From contig JAFYIA010000007.1 in NCBI GenBank assembly GCA_017538865.1, positions 1 to 13,938 of the forward strand: 13,938 nucleotides of DNA, written 5' to 3'. Of this stretch, positions 7,729 through 13,938 are shown in pieces. Source of the stretch: Aeriscardovia sp. GTDB lineage: Bacteria; Actinomycetota; Actinomycetes; Actinomycetales; Bifidobacteriaceae. Every line of letters begins with the position of its first letter. Positions within the stretch are counted from its first letter, which is position 1. Below the pieces are notes generated by a model that saw only the letters and a list, made by a program, of their open reading frames with translations, was not told the origin of the DNA and made no database searches. A program made the position numbers and the translations under genes.

Positions 7729-8424
7729 ATGGAAGAAAACCCCAGAGACGATCAAGGTATCCTAGGAGAGCTTTCGCAGCTCGGGATTGAAGAGGAGGCC
7801 CCGGCCCCGGCGGCGAAGAAGAGGAGGTTCGTCTGGCTCTACATTTCGGGTGCCATAGCCGTCCTGATAGCGGCACTCTTAATCTACTGGGGCGTCAGCT
7901 CCCACGCTTCTTATTCCACCCCCGGATATAGGAGCGCTATATCTTCAGCTAGGCAGGAGGAGGCCAATTTGAGGGGCATCCTTTCTTCCACTTCCTCCGC
8001 CGATGAGGAGCTATCGAAGGATCTGCCGGATTCTTCCAGCGTCCAGGCGTTCAACCAGACGTGGAATCTGGCGAACCAGATGGTGTCCTCCCTCCCCTCC
8101 TACCTCACCTCAGCCCCCAAGAACTCCCAAGAGGCTGACAGCTATACCCAGTCGATAAACCAGTGGGTCCAACAGGCGAAAGACTACGGCTACGAGCTGA
8201 CCCAGCAGGCCCAGGACGCCGGAATATACGGGGCGAGGGCACTGTTTTCCACCCAAAAGAACAACCTTGAGGCCACGCTGAAGAAGGCCGGATCGTCGGC
8301 CCCCTCCTCCCTCTCGTCCCAGGCCCAAAAGCTTTTGGAGGAGCCCGAGCCCTCTTCCCCCTCTTCCATGGCCTCCATGGCCGAAGAGATGAAGAGCCTT
8401 TCGGCACAACTTGCAAAGGAGTGA
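7729..8424 (+). CDS. Unrecognised single-pass membrane protein
   Basis: I do not recognise this 231-residue protein. The N-terminal 29 residues are acidic and probably cytoplasmic. KKRR at 30-33 precedes one hydrophobic helix (about 34-55, FVWLYISGAIAVLIAALLIYWG). By the positive-inside rule, residues 60-231 would be outside the membrane. That part is rich in Ser, Gln, Ala and Glu, has no cysteine and looks largely helical, ending in a Ser/Pro/Glu-rich segment. There is no cleavable signal sequence, because the helix follows a 33-residue charged leader. The ATG has a good ribosome site (ATAAGGA at 7716-7721, 7 bases away). It lies 17 bases after dnaE and 2 bases before the next gene, so it probably belongs to the same transcript. 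A cell-envelope role is a guess from topology alone. Confidence 0.8.
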   Translation: MEENPRDDQGILGELSQLGIEEEAPAPAAKKRRFVWLYISGAIAVLIAALLIYWGVSSHASYSTPGYRSAISSARQEEANLRGILSSTSSADEELSKDLPDSSSVQAFNQTWNLANQMVSSLPSYLTSAPKNSQEADSYTQSINQWVQQAKDYGYELTQQAQDAGIYGARALFSTQKNNLEATLKKAGSSAPSSLSSQAQKLLEEPEPSSPSSMASMAEEMKSLSAQLAKE

Positions 8425-8426
8425 AA

Positions 8427-9056
8427 ATGGAAGACGAAGACGATTTTGACGAGATCATGAACGAATTTGAAAAGCAGTTCGAAGAGGGGGGCGAAGAAGA
8501 GGACCACGCAGGCGAGGAGGAGGAGGAAGGGCCTGCCGGAAAAGAAAGCCCGGACCGGGAGCAGGAAGGGGAAGGGCAAAAGGGCGAGGAGGATCCTTTC
8601 GAAGATCTGGACGAGCTTTCCAAGATGGCGGGCGTAAAGCCCAAGAGCGCCGCCATCGTCAGCGGACTGGACAAGGTGGCCCTGTGCAGCATGTGCGCGC
8701 TGTGCGAGGTGCCTGCGGAATGCTTTAAAACCGAGCGGGGCTCCTTCGCCGTTTTGGACGTCTCAAAGCGGGATCCTGAAGAAGACACCGCCAGCCTTAC
8801 AGGGCTTTTCAAAGGGCTGGAAGTCGTGCTGATCCTAAACAGGGACCAGAAGCTTTCGGCAAAGGTGTACCGGGACGGGAAGGAAGGGAAAAAAATAGCG
8901 CCGCCCCTCGTCCTTTACTGGGCGCCGAAGCTCGAATCCTACCTTGTAGGGATAGAGGGCCTAAAGGAGCTGAAAGAAGGGGAGGCCTGCATAAGCAGCT
9001 CTTCCATCACGAAAGAAGAAGCGCTCTCCCTTTTAAAGCTGGCTTTCAAGAGCTGA
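8427..9056 (+). CDS. Unrecognised acidic protein with a four-cysteine cluster
   Basis: I do not recognise this 209-residue protein. Residues 1-65 are extremely acidic (EDEDDFDEIMNEFEKQFEEG, then runs of Glu) and probably disordered. A folded domain seems to start near residue 66. It includes CSMCALCEVPAEC, with Cys at 87, 90, 93 and 99 (C-x2-C-x2-C-x5-C), which could bind metal, and then alternating strand-like segments (FAVLDVSKRD, LEVVLILNRDQKLSAKVYRDG, PPLVLYWAPKLESYLVGIEG). A further Cys lies near the C-terminus (GEACIS). No membrane helix or signal peptide is visible. ATG 8427 lies 5 bases after AAAGGAG. A GTG at 8421 would overlap the upstream stop but abuts the ribosome site, so it is less likely. 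The 2-base gap to the preceding membrane protein suggests translational coupling. Its 3' end overlaps hrpA on the opposite strand. Confidence 0.8.
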   Translation: MEDEDDFDEIMNEFEKQFEEGGEEEDHAGEEEEEGPAGKESPDREQEGEGQKGEEDPFEDLDELSKMAGVKPKSAAIVSGLDKVALCSMCALCEVPAECFKTERGSFAVLDVSKRDPEEDTASLTGLFKGLEVVLILNRDQKLSAKVYRDGKEGKKIAPPLVLYWAPKLESYLVGIEGLKELKEGEACISSSSITKEEALSLLKLAFKS

Positions 9057-12000
9057 GTTTTTTCAGCCTTTCCAGGCTCACCTTTTCTTTAGTCCCCAGT
9101 TCCTGCGCCCAGAGGGATACGAGGAACTCTTCGTACATCCTCCGGGCTTCCTTCCCCTTTTCCCCTCCCTGGAGCCTGTCGGCGATCTTCCGGGCCTCCG
9201 CCGCCTGGGCGGCCCATTGGCGGTCGCGGGATGCGTTGGCCCTGGCCTTTTTCAGCCTCAAAAGATCGGCTTCCAGGTACCTGGGGATCTCCCGCGCCTC
9301 CCCAGGGCCCATCTTTGAAAGGGCCTCCTTCGAGGAGAGGGAGGAAAGGTGCGTCCTTACTTCGTCCACAGTGGAAAGCATGGAGAGCGGGGAGGAAGAC
9401 GCCTCCCTCACGACTTCGTTCCTCTTTTCCGCGATCTTCAGGTACGCCTTCCCCATTTCCAGAGCCCCGGCTTCCAGGCGCCTGCCAAGGAGCTCCTGGG
9501 CGAAGTAAAACTCTTCCTCTCCGGAAGGGAGGGAAGGGAGGAGCTCCTGGGCGGCCTTCTTTTCAAGGTCCCGGCAAAGCTCCCCCGGCTCTTCAAGAGA
9601 GCGCAAAAGCAGCCTCTCTTTAGGGCTAAAGAGGCCCAGCAGCCTCTCTTTAGGTATGGAGCATTTCTCCAAGAGCCCCTCCAGTATGACTTCGTCCCTC
9701 TTTTTTGAAAGGCCCGCCTCTTCCAGGACTTTTCCGGCTTCCAAAACTTTTCCGCTCTTTTTCAGGCCCTCCACCTCGGCCTTCACCCTTTGGGCCCGCT
9801 CCACCTCTTCGACCGGGACGTACTTTTCCTTCAGCCTTTCCAGGTCCTTTGAGACTTCCAGGACCTCTTTCCTCTTCCCCCACCTTTCCACGCTTATGTT
9901 GCACACGAGGTAGGGGGGGAGCTTGCCCTTGACTTCGGCCCAGTCCACGGGGTCCAAAATCCCGTACCTCCCCCTCAGGAACTCCCCAAGGGAGGAAAAA
10001 AACTCCCCGCCCTTCGCCATGCCTTCTTCGGCCTCTTTTGCCGCCGAAGAGAGCGGGGAAATCTGCATCCGGATTTTTTTCGGGAGCGCCTTCAGGGCGC
10101 AAAGCGTCAGCTCGCTCCTGTACCCCGGAGGGATGGGGACGTCTTTTTGCTCCATTTTCGCGAGGGCGGGCAGGGGGACGTGCACCGTGACCCCGTCCAG
10201 GGGATCGGAAGGGGAAAAGGCGTAGGAGAGGGGGAGGGAAATTCCCGCGACCTCGGCAAAGCCCGGGTACATTTCCTCATCCCTCTTCTTTTCGACTTTG
10301 AACCTGAGCGCGCTTTTCGAAGAGGGGGAGCGCTTTTGCCAGTCCATGAGGGAGCGGACGTCCACCACCTCCTCCGGGAGCGCCTCCTCGTAGAACTCTT
10401 CGAGGGACGAAGAATCGAACCCCGTGCGGTTCCTGGCGGCTTCCTCCTCGGCCTCATCGAGCGTCTTCAGGTTCTCTTTTACAAACCCGTCGCCGGCAAA
10501 TCCCTTCACCTGGCCGGAGGAGAGCGCGCATACGAGCAGGCGCCGGCTTTCGGCCGGGAAGAGGGCTTTGGCCGACACCGTCTTTTGGACGACGTCCAGC
10601 CCGTAGACGCTTAAAGTCCTCTTCGTGACGGCGCATCCCGCCGCTTCGCTCCAAACGGGGGCCGAGTAGCGGTACTTTCCCACCCGGCCGGCCGAGGCCT
10701 CTATCCACTCGGGCTTCACTTCCCCCGCGCCCCTGGCCCACAGGCGCGTGGTGTCCTGAAGGTAGGCCGCCGCAACCCATTCCGCCTTCTTTTTGTAGAG
10801 GGCCGAGGACGGGGACACCTCGAACTTTATCCCCCTGGCGCCCTTGTAGGAGATGCGCCTGTCTTTTTTGTCCTTGGGCTCTTCCAGGCGCCCGATGTTT
10901 TGAAGCAGGGAGGGGAGGAGGGAGAGGTGGACCCTTTCCGCGTCCCACTTGAAGCGGGTCCTCTCTTCCCCTTCCGCCCCCTCTTCGCCCGCATCCTCCG
11001 GGCGCACCTTCCCCACTTCGGTCTTCCTCTGCTTCAGGGTGGAAGAGAGCTGGGAAAAAAGCTCCCTCCACTGGTAGGCGCGCTGGTAGCTCAGGAAAAA
11101 GGCCGCGCACTTTTTCCTGAGGCTTTTGCCCCCCTCTTCAAATAGGAAGTAGAAAAGGTTCAGGGCCGAGAGGAAGTCGGAAGAGGGATCTTGGAACATC
11201 TTCTGCATCCTCCGGGCCTTCTCCGGATCCTCGGCGGATTCTCTGAAGATGTCGTTGACGCTGAAAAAGGAGACGATGGCCAGGACCTGGGCGAGGATCT
11301 TAGGCCCGTACTTTTCAGCTTCCACCACCATCCTGGCCAGCCTGACGTCTACCGGGAGCTCCGCCATGAGGTACCCCGTCCGGGTGAGCTTTATGGAGCC
11401 CCGCTCCACCCTCACGGCCCCTAGATCTTCCAGCTCCCTCAGCGCCGAGAGGAAGTCTTTCATATTGGGCTTGTCCAGGAAGCGGAACCCCTCTATCTCC
11501 TCCACGCTCCCTGCCACTCCCGAAAAGAGCATGTGGAGAACCACCTGGCAAAGGTCGGTCCTCAGTATCTCCGGCTCGCTGTAGCGGGGGCGGGAAAGGT
11601 AGTCCTCTTCCGAGTACAGCCTTATCGCTATTCCTTCGCTCTCCCTGCCGCACCGCCCGGCCCTCTGGTCGCACCTGTCCTGCGAAATCTCCTCCACCGG
11701 CAGGCGCTGGATGTGGCTGGATCTCGAGTACCGGCTCACCCTGGCCGTGCCCGGGTCCACGCAGTACTTTATACCGGGTATGGTGAGGGAGGTCTCCGCG
11801 ATGTTTGTAGCTATGACCACCCGCCTCTTTGCATGGGGGGCGAAGACCCTCTTCTGGTCTTTGGATCCGAGCCTTGCAAACAGGGGCAGGATCTCCACCT
11901 CTTCCCTGTACTTTGAAGGGAGCGCCTTCCCTATGGCCTCCGAGAACTCCCCTATCTCCCTCTGGCCCGAGGCGAAGACGAGGATGTCTCCCTGGCGGTC

Positions 12001-12702
12001 GAAGGATACCTCCTCCACCACGGCCCTGGCGACCTGCTGGGCCGGATCCAGGTCTTGGGACTTGAAGACGCCCGTCTCGCACAGGGCCTCCGGGCTCCCG
12101 TAGGGCTCGTAGAGGATTTCCACAGGGTAGGTCTTCCCCTCTACGCTTATGATCGGGACTTCTTCCCCGAGGGCGGACTCGAAAAAGGCCTTAAACTTTT
12201 CCGAATCTATCGTGGCGCTGGTCACCACGAGCTTCAGATCGGGGCGCCGGGGGAGGATCTTGGCCATAAAGCCCAAGAGGAAGTCTATGTTGAGGCTCCT
12301 CTCGTGGGCCTCGTCTATCACTACTGCCCCGTAGCGCCTGAGCAGGGGATCGCGCCTGATTTCGGAGAGCAAAATCCCGTCGGTCACGATCTTGAGCTTG
12401 GTCCGGGGGCCGAGCTTCTCTTCGAACCTCACCTGGTACCCGACTTCGCCTCCCACCTCCGTCCCGATCTCCTTGGCCACCCTCGCGGCTATCTCCCTTG
12501 CGGCCACCCTCCTGGGCTGGGTGTGGACGATCTGGCCCTTGCCTTCGGCCCCGATCTCCAAAAGCATTTTCGGAAGCTGCGTTGTCTTGCCGCTCCCGGT
12601 CTGCCCCGAAAGGATAGTCACCTGGTGGGAGGAGACGGTGCTCTTTATAAGGTCCCGGGCTTTGGAGACCGGGAGGTCGGGGTAAGAGAACCCTACCTGC
12701 AA
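9046..12702 (-). CDS. hrpA: DEAH-box RNA helicase HrpA
   Basis: HrpA is an ATP-dependent DEAH/RHA RNA helicase acting on mRNA and ribosomes. From TTG 12702 the product is 1218 residues, somewhat short for the family. Motifs are Walker A GQTGSGKT (33-40), TQPRRVAA (61-68), DEAH (130-133), TSAT (161-164), ATNIAETSLTIPGI (298-311) and QRAGRCGR (346-353). The helicase-associated HA2 and OB-fold regions follow, then the long helical C-terminal extension typical of bacterial HrpA (DUF3418-like). The frame continues open upstream across the methyltransferase gene, but that part is low-complexity and not HrpA-like. The product's MQVGFSYPDLPVS fits the usual HrpA beginning, and GGTGAT at 12714-12709 is a plausible ribosome site. 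ATG 12753 is an alternative. The start overlaps the methyltransferase stop by 10 bp, indicating an operon. The stop lies inside the convergent + strand gene. Confidence 0.93.
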   Translation of the reverse strand: MQVGFSYPDLPVSKARDLIKSTVSSHQVTILSGQTGSGKTTQLPKMLLEIGAEGKGQIVHTQPRRVAAREIAARVAKEIGTEVGGEVGYQVRFEEKLGPRTKLKIVTDGILLSEIRRDPLLRRYGAVVIDEAHERSLNIDFLLGFMAKILPRRPDLKLVVTSATIDSEKFKAFFESALGEEVPIISVEGKTYPVEILYEPYGSPEALCETGVFKSQDLDPAQQVARAVVEEVSFDRQGDILVFASGQREIGEFSEAIGKALPSKYREEVEILPLFARLGSKDQKRVFAPHAKRRVVIATNIAETSLTIPGIKYCVDPGTARVSRYSRSSHIQRLPVEEISQDRCDQRAGRCGRESEGIAIRLYSEEDYLSRPRYSEPEILRTDLCQVVLHMLFSGVAGSVEEIEGFRFLDKPNMKDFLSALRELEDLGAVRVERGSIKLTRTGYLMAELPVDVRLARMVVEAEKYGPKILAQVLAIVSFFSVNDIFRESAEDPEKARRMQKMFQDPSSDFLSALNLFYFLFEEGGKSLRKKCAAFFLSYQRAYQWRELFSQLSSTLKQRKTEVGKVRPEDAGEEGAEGEERTRFKWDAERVHLSLLPSLLQNIGRLEEPKDKKDRRISYKGARGIKFEVSPSSALYKKKAEWVAAAYLQDTTRLWARGAGEVKPEWIEASAGRVGKYRYSAPVWSEAAGCAVTKRTLSVYGLDVVQKTVSAKALFPAESRRLLVCALSSGQVKGFAGDGFVKENLKTLDEAEEEAARNRTGFDSSSLEEFYEEALPEEVVDVRSLMDWQKRSPSSKSALRFKVEKKRDEEMYPGFAEVAGISLPLSYAFSPSDPLDGVTVHVPLPALAKMEQKDVPIPPGYRSELTLCALKALPKKIRMQISPLSSAAKEAEEGMAKGGEFFSSLGEFLRGRYGILDPVDWAEVKGKLPPYLVCNISVERWGKRKEVLEVSKDLERLKEKYVPVEEVERAQRVKAEVEGLKKSGKVLEAGKVLEEAGLSKKRDEVILEGLLEKCSIPKERLLGLFSPKERLLLRSLEEPGELCRDLEKKAAQELLPSLPSGEEEFYFAQELLGRRLEAGALEMGKAYLKIAEKRNEVVREASSSPLSMLSTVDEVRTHLSSLSSKEALSKMGPGEAREIPRYLEADLLRLKKARANASRDRQWAAQAAEARKIADRLQGGEKGKEARRMYEEFLVSLWAQELGTKEKVSLERLKKLSS
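9608..9654 (-). repeat. 17-bp direct repeat and small inverted repeat within hrpA
   Basis: On the + strand, AGCAGCCTCTCTTTAGG occurs at 9608-9624 and again at 9638-9654, 30 bases apart. It encodes PKERLL twice in the C-terminal part of HrpA. Between and partly within the copies, CTCTTTAG (9616-9623) and CTAAAGAG (9626-9633) form an 8-bp inverted repeat with a 2-base spacer. It lies wholly in coding sequence. I take it to be a local duplication, not a regulatory element. Confidence 0.6.
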
Positions 12703-13280
12703 ACTTCTATCACCCTGTAGCCCTTGCTGCTCTTTATCTTCCTGGCCTTCCATCCCTTTTCTTCCATCCAGTCCATGAGGGAGTCGGATCCCAAGTGCCG
12801 GCTGACGACGAGGTAGGCCTTCCCCCCCTCCTTCAGGCGCCCTATCCACGAAGCCAAAAGCCCCCTCATCGCTTCCTTTCCAATCCTTACGGGGGGGTTG
12901 GAGTAAATGAAGTCCAGCTCCGGGGGCTCTTCGCCCTCCTCCATGACCTCGACGTTTCCAAGCCCCAGCCTCTCGGCGTTTTCCCTGCAAAGTCCCAGGG
13001 CCCGCTCGTTTACATCCGCAGCCCATACGGTGCACGACGGGTTTTTCAGGGCCAGGTCCAGCGCCACGGCCCCCCAGCCGCATCCTAGGTCCAGCGCGTT
13101 GGAGCCGGGCGCGGGAGCCGGGGCGGATTTCAGGAGGACCTGGGTGCCCTTGTCGAGGGCGGAAGCGGAAAAGACGCCCCGATCCGTCAGGACCCTGACT
13201 TCCCTCCCTCCCAAATTGACGCAGATTTCCCTCTTTCTGCTTTCGCACGAGGGGTTTTTCTCAAAATACTGGTTCGACAA
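12693..13280 (-). CDS. RsmC-like class I SAM-dependent methyltransferase
   Basis: This is a small single-domain methyltransferase of the MTS/RsmC-like family. Members methylate guanines in rRNA, but the exact target cannot be fixed here. From TTG 13280 the product is 195 residues, close to the family's usual 200. The start SNQYFEKNPSC is characteristic. Then come LGGREVRVLTDRGVFSASALDKGTQVLL, the SAM-binding loop DLGCGWG (64-70), an acidic residue ending strand 2 (Asp89 in WAADVNERAL), and the catalytic NPPVRIGKE (from Asn128). The frame extends upstream to an ATG at 13391, but that segment covers the ldh start and the divergent promoter region and has no family similarity, so TTG 13280 is chosen. 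No strong ribosome site precedes it, only A/G-rich leader sequence. The gene overlaps hrpA by 10 bp and is divergent from ldh. Confidence 0.88.
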   Translation of the reverse strand: MSNQYFEKNPSCESRKREICVNLGGREVRVLTDRGVFSASALDKGTQVLLKSAPAPAPGSNALDLGCGWGAVALDLALKNPSCTVWAADVNERALGLCRENAERLGLGNVEVMEEGEEPPELDFIYSNPPVRIGKEAMRGLLASWIGRLKEGGKAYLVVSRHLGSDSLMDWMEEKGWKARKIKSSKGYRVIEVCR

Positions 13281-13378
13281 ATTTTCTTTTTCTCTTTTTC
13301 GCGGCCCTCTCCGGGGCCGGATCCGGTTAGTAGTATTATGTAAATAATTTACAACATTTTTAATTGTGAGAGGTCTCC
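13281..13378. promoter_or_regulatory. Divergent promoter region between the methyltransferase gene and ldh
   Basis: This 98-base gap separates the two divergent starts. Its ldh-side half is the most AT-rich stretch of the window. For ldh, TATTAT at 13334-13339 matches a -10 box at five of six positions, with no good -35. On the other strand CATAAT (complement of 13335-13340) is a comparable candidate facing the methyltransferase gene. AGAGG at 13369-13373, 5 bases from the ldh ATG, is the ribosome site. A GC-rich segment (13301-13326) lies nearer the methyltransferase start. Promoter positions are inferred by eye only. Confidence 0.5.
13339..13353. promoter_or_regulatory. 15-bp perfect palindrome, candidate operator of ldh
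   Basis: TGTAAATAATTTACA is a perfect inverted repeat with 7-bp arms around a central A, 25 bases upstream of the ldh ATG and touching the candidate -10 box. This position suits a repressor site acting on ldh, or on both divergent genes. The arms partly resemble redox or sugar-responsive operators, but they match neither the Rex consensus (TTGTGA-type arms) nor a LacI-type site with central CG well enough to name the regulator. Confidence 0.5.
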
Positions 13379-13938
13379 ATGTACAATTCAAAGATCCATT
13401 CTACGAAATTGGCCATTATAGGGGCCGGAGCCGTCGGATCCACCGTGGCCTTCGCGGCCGCCCAAAAGGGCGTGGCCGACTCTATAGTCCTGGAAGACAT
13501 AGATCTCAAGCGCGCTAAGGCCGAGGCCGCCGACATCCAGCACGGCCTGGCCTTCCTTCCCAAGGTCAGCCTGGACGCCTCCGACGACGTGGAAATCTGC
13601 AGGGGGGCGGATGTGGTCGTGGTCACGGCCGGGGCCCACCAGAAGCCCGGGCAGACCCGCCTGGACCTCGCAAAGTCGACGGTGTCGATGATGAAGGCGA
13701 TAGTTCCGCCCCTCGTGAAGGTCGCCCCCGACGCGATCTACTTCCTCATCACCAACCCTGTAGACATCATCACCTACGCCACCCTGAAGCTCAGCGGCCT
13801 CGACGAGGGGCAGGTGTTCGGATCCGGGACCAACCTGGATTCCGCCCGCCTGAGGTTCCTGCTCTCCAAGCAGACCGGGGTGGACGTCAAAGACATCAAC
13901 GCCTACATAGCCGGCGAGCACGGCGACAGCGAGGTGGC
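13379..13938 (+). CDS. ldh: L-lactate dehydrogenase, 5' part (3' end outside window)
   Basis: This NAD-dependent enzyme reduces pyruvate to L-lactate and recycles NADH in fermentation. The visible 186 residues carry the nucleotide-binding GAGAVGST, Asp40 in VLEDID, the active-site loop GAHQKPGQTRLDL, ITNPVD, GTNLDSARLRF and GEHGDSEV. Gln88 in the loop (Gln102 in standard LDH numbering) marks a lactate rather than malate dehydrogenase. Asp154 and His181 are the proton-relay pair, and Arg157 binds substrate. Arg159 corresponds to the FBP-contacting Arg173, but Asn174 replaces His188, the other FBP ligand. The sequence resembles bifidobacterial Ldh2 from memory. ATG 13379 follows AGAGG at a 5-base spacing. 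It is divergent from the methyltransferase gene, with its own upstream region and palindrome. Confidence 0.96.
   Translation, partial: MYNSKIHSTKLAIIGAGAVGSTVAFAAAQKGVADSIVLEDIDLKRAKAEAADIQHGLAFLPKVSLDASDDVEICRGADVVVVTAGAHQKPGQTRLDLAKSTVSMMKAIVPPLVKVAPDAIYFLITNPVDIITYATLKLSGLDEGQVFGSGTNLDSARLRFLLSKQTGVDVKDINAYIAGEHGDSEV

Noticed and set aside
9052..9067. Inverted repeat GCTGA / TCAGC with a T-rich loop at the convergent gene ends.
   Set aside because: Only 5 bp of stem, with the T-run in the loop, not after the stem; not a convincing terminator.
12055..12720. A 221-residue + strand open frame opposite hrpA, and similar long frames elsewhere opposite hrpA.
   Set aside because: Antisense shadows of a GC-rich gene; the composition lacks normal protein features and the opposite strand encodes intact helicase motifs.
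9046..13248. A 1400-residue reading of hrpA starting at 13248 on the - strand.
   Set aside because: The first ~180 residues are Gly/Arg/Pro-rich shadow of the methyltransferase gene in another frame, with no helicase similarity. The family start fits TTG 12702.
13303..13318. GGCCC / GGGCC hairpin in the ldh-methyltransferase gap.
   Set aside because: Short stem with no following T-run in either transcript direction; likely chance in a GC-rich patch.
1..13938. Mobile elements, CRISPR arrays, tRNA/rRNA genes, riboswitches.
   Set aside because: No transposase or integrase, no spaced repeats of array type, and no recognisable structured RNA seen. The window is almost fully filled by core genes.

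Overview
This window is a stretch of chromosomal core genes from an actinobacterium, most likely Bifidobacteriaceae or a close relative. The evidence is the gene order ftsZ-sepF-divIVA-lspA-rluD-dnaE, a DivIVA N-terminus containing TTRFREGYDIDEVDSFLDEV, a long HrpA helicase, and an L-lactate dehydrogenase resembling bifidobacterial Ldh2. This placement rests on remembered family features, not a search. Base composition is moderately GC-rich by eye. ATA (Ile) and AGG (Arg) codons are used freely in core genes, which is unusual for typical bifidobacteria and suggests a divergent or poorly sampled lineage.

Bases 1-2700 (+ strand) hold the division and polar-growth end of a dcw-type cluster: the 3' part of ftsZ, sepF and divIVA. 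FtsZ keeps the C-terminal peptide that SepF is expected to bind, and SepF supplies the membrane anchor. DivIVA is a 451-residue coiled-coil scaffold with an exact 21-bp tandem repeat and eight 11-residue repeats. The yfiH, yggS and yggT genes that often lie between ftsZ and divIVA in other actinobacteria are absent.

Bases about 2684-9056 (+ strand) form a tight, probably co-transcribed series: lspA (lipoprotein signal peptidase, with no recognisable start codon), an RluD-type pseudouridine synthase, dnaE (replicative polymerase with a complete PHP metal site), and two unrecognised genes. The first of these encodes a single-pass membrane protein, the second an acidic protein with a four-cysteine cluster.

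Bases 9046-13280 (- strand) hold an RsmC-like methyltransferase gene followed by hrpA. The hrpA 3' end overlaps the preceding + strand gene tail to tail by 11 bp. Bases 13281-13378 are an AT-rich divergent promoter region with a perfect 15-bp palindrome. Bases 13379-13938 are the 5' part of ldh, whose product has Asn where bacterial FBP-activated LDHs have His188.

I found no RNA genes, mobile elements, CRISPR arrays or clear terminators, and no gene-free stretch above 300 bases. I see no obvious novel defence or biosynthetic system. The most unusual items are the start-less lspA, the repeat architecture of DivIVA, the unrecognised gene pair after dnaE, the LDH allosteric-site substitution and the ldh palindrome.
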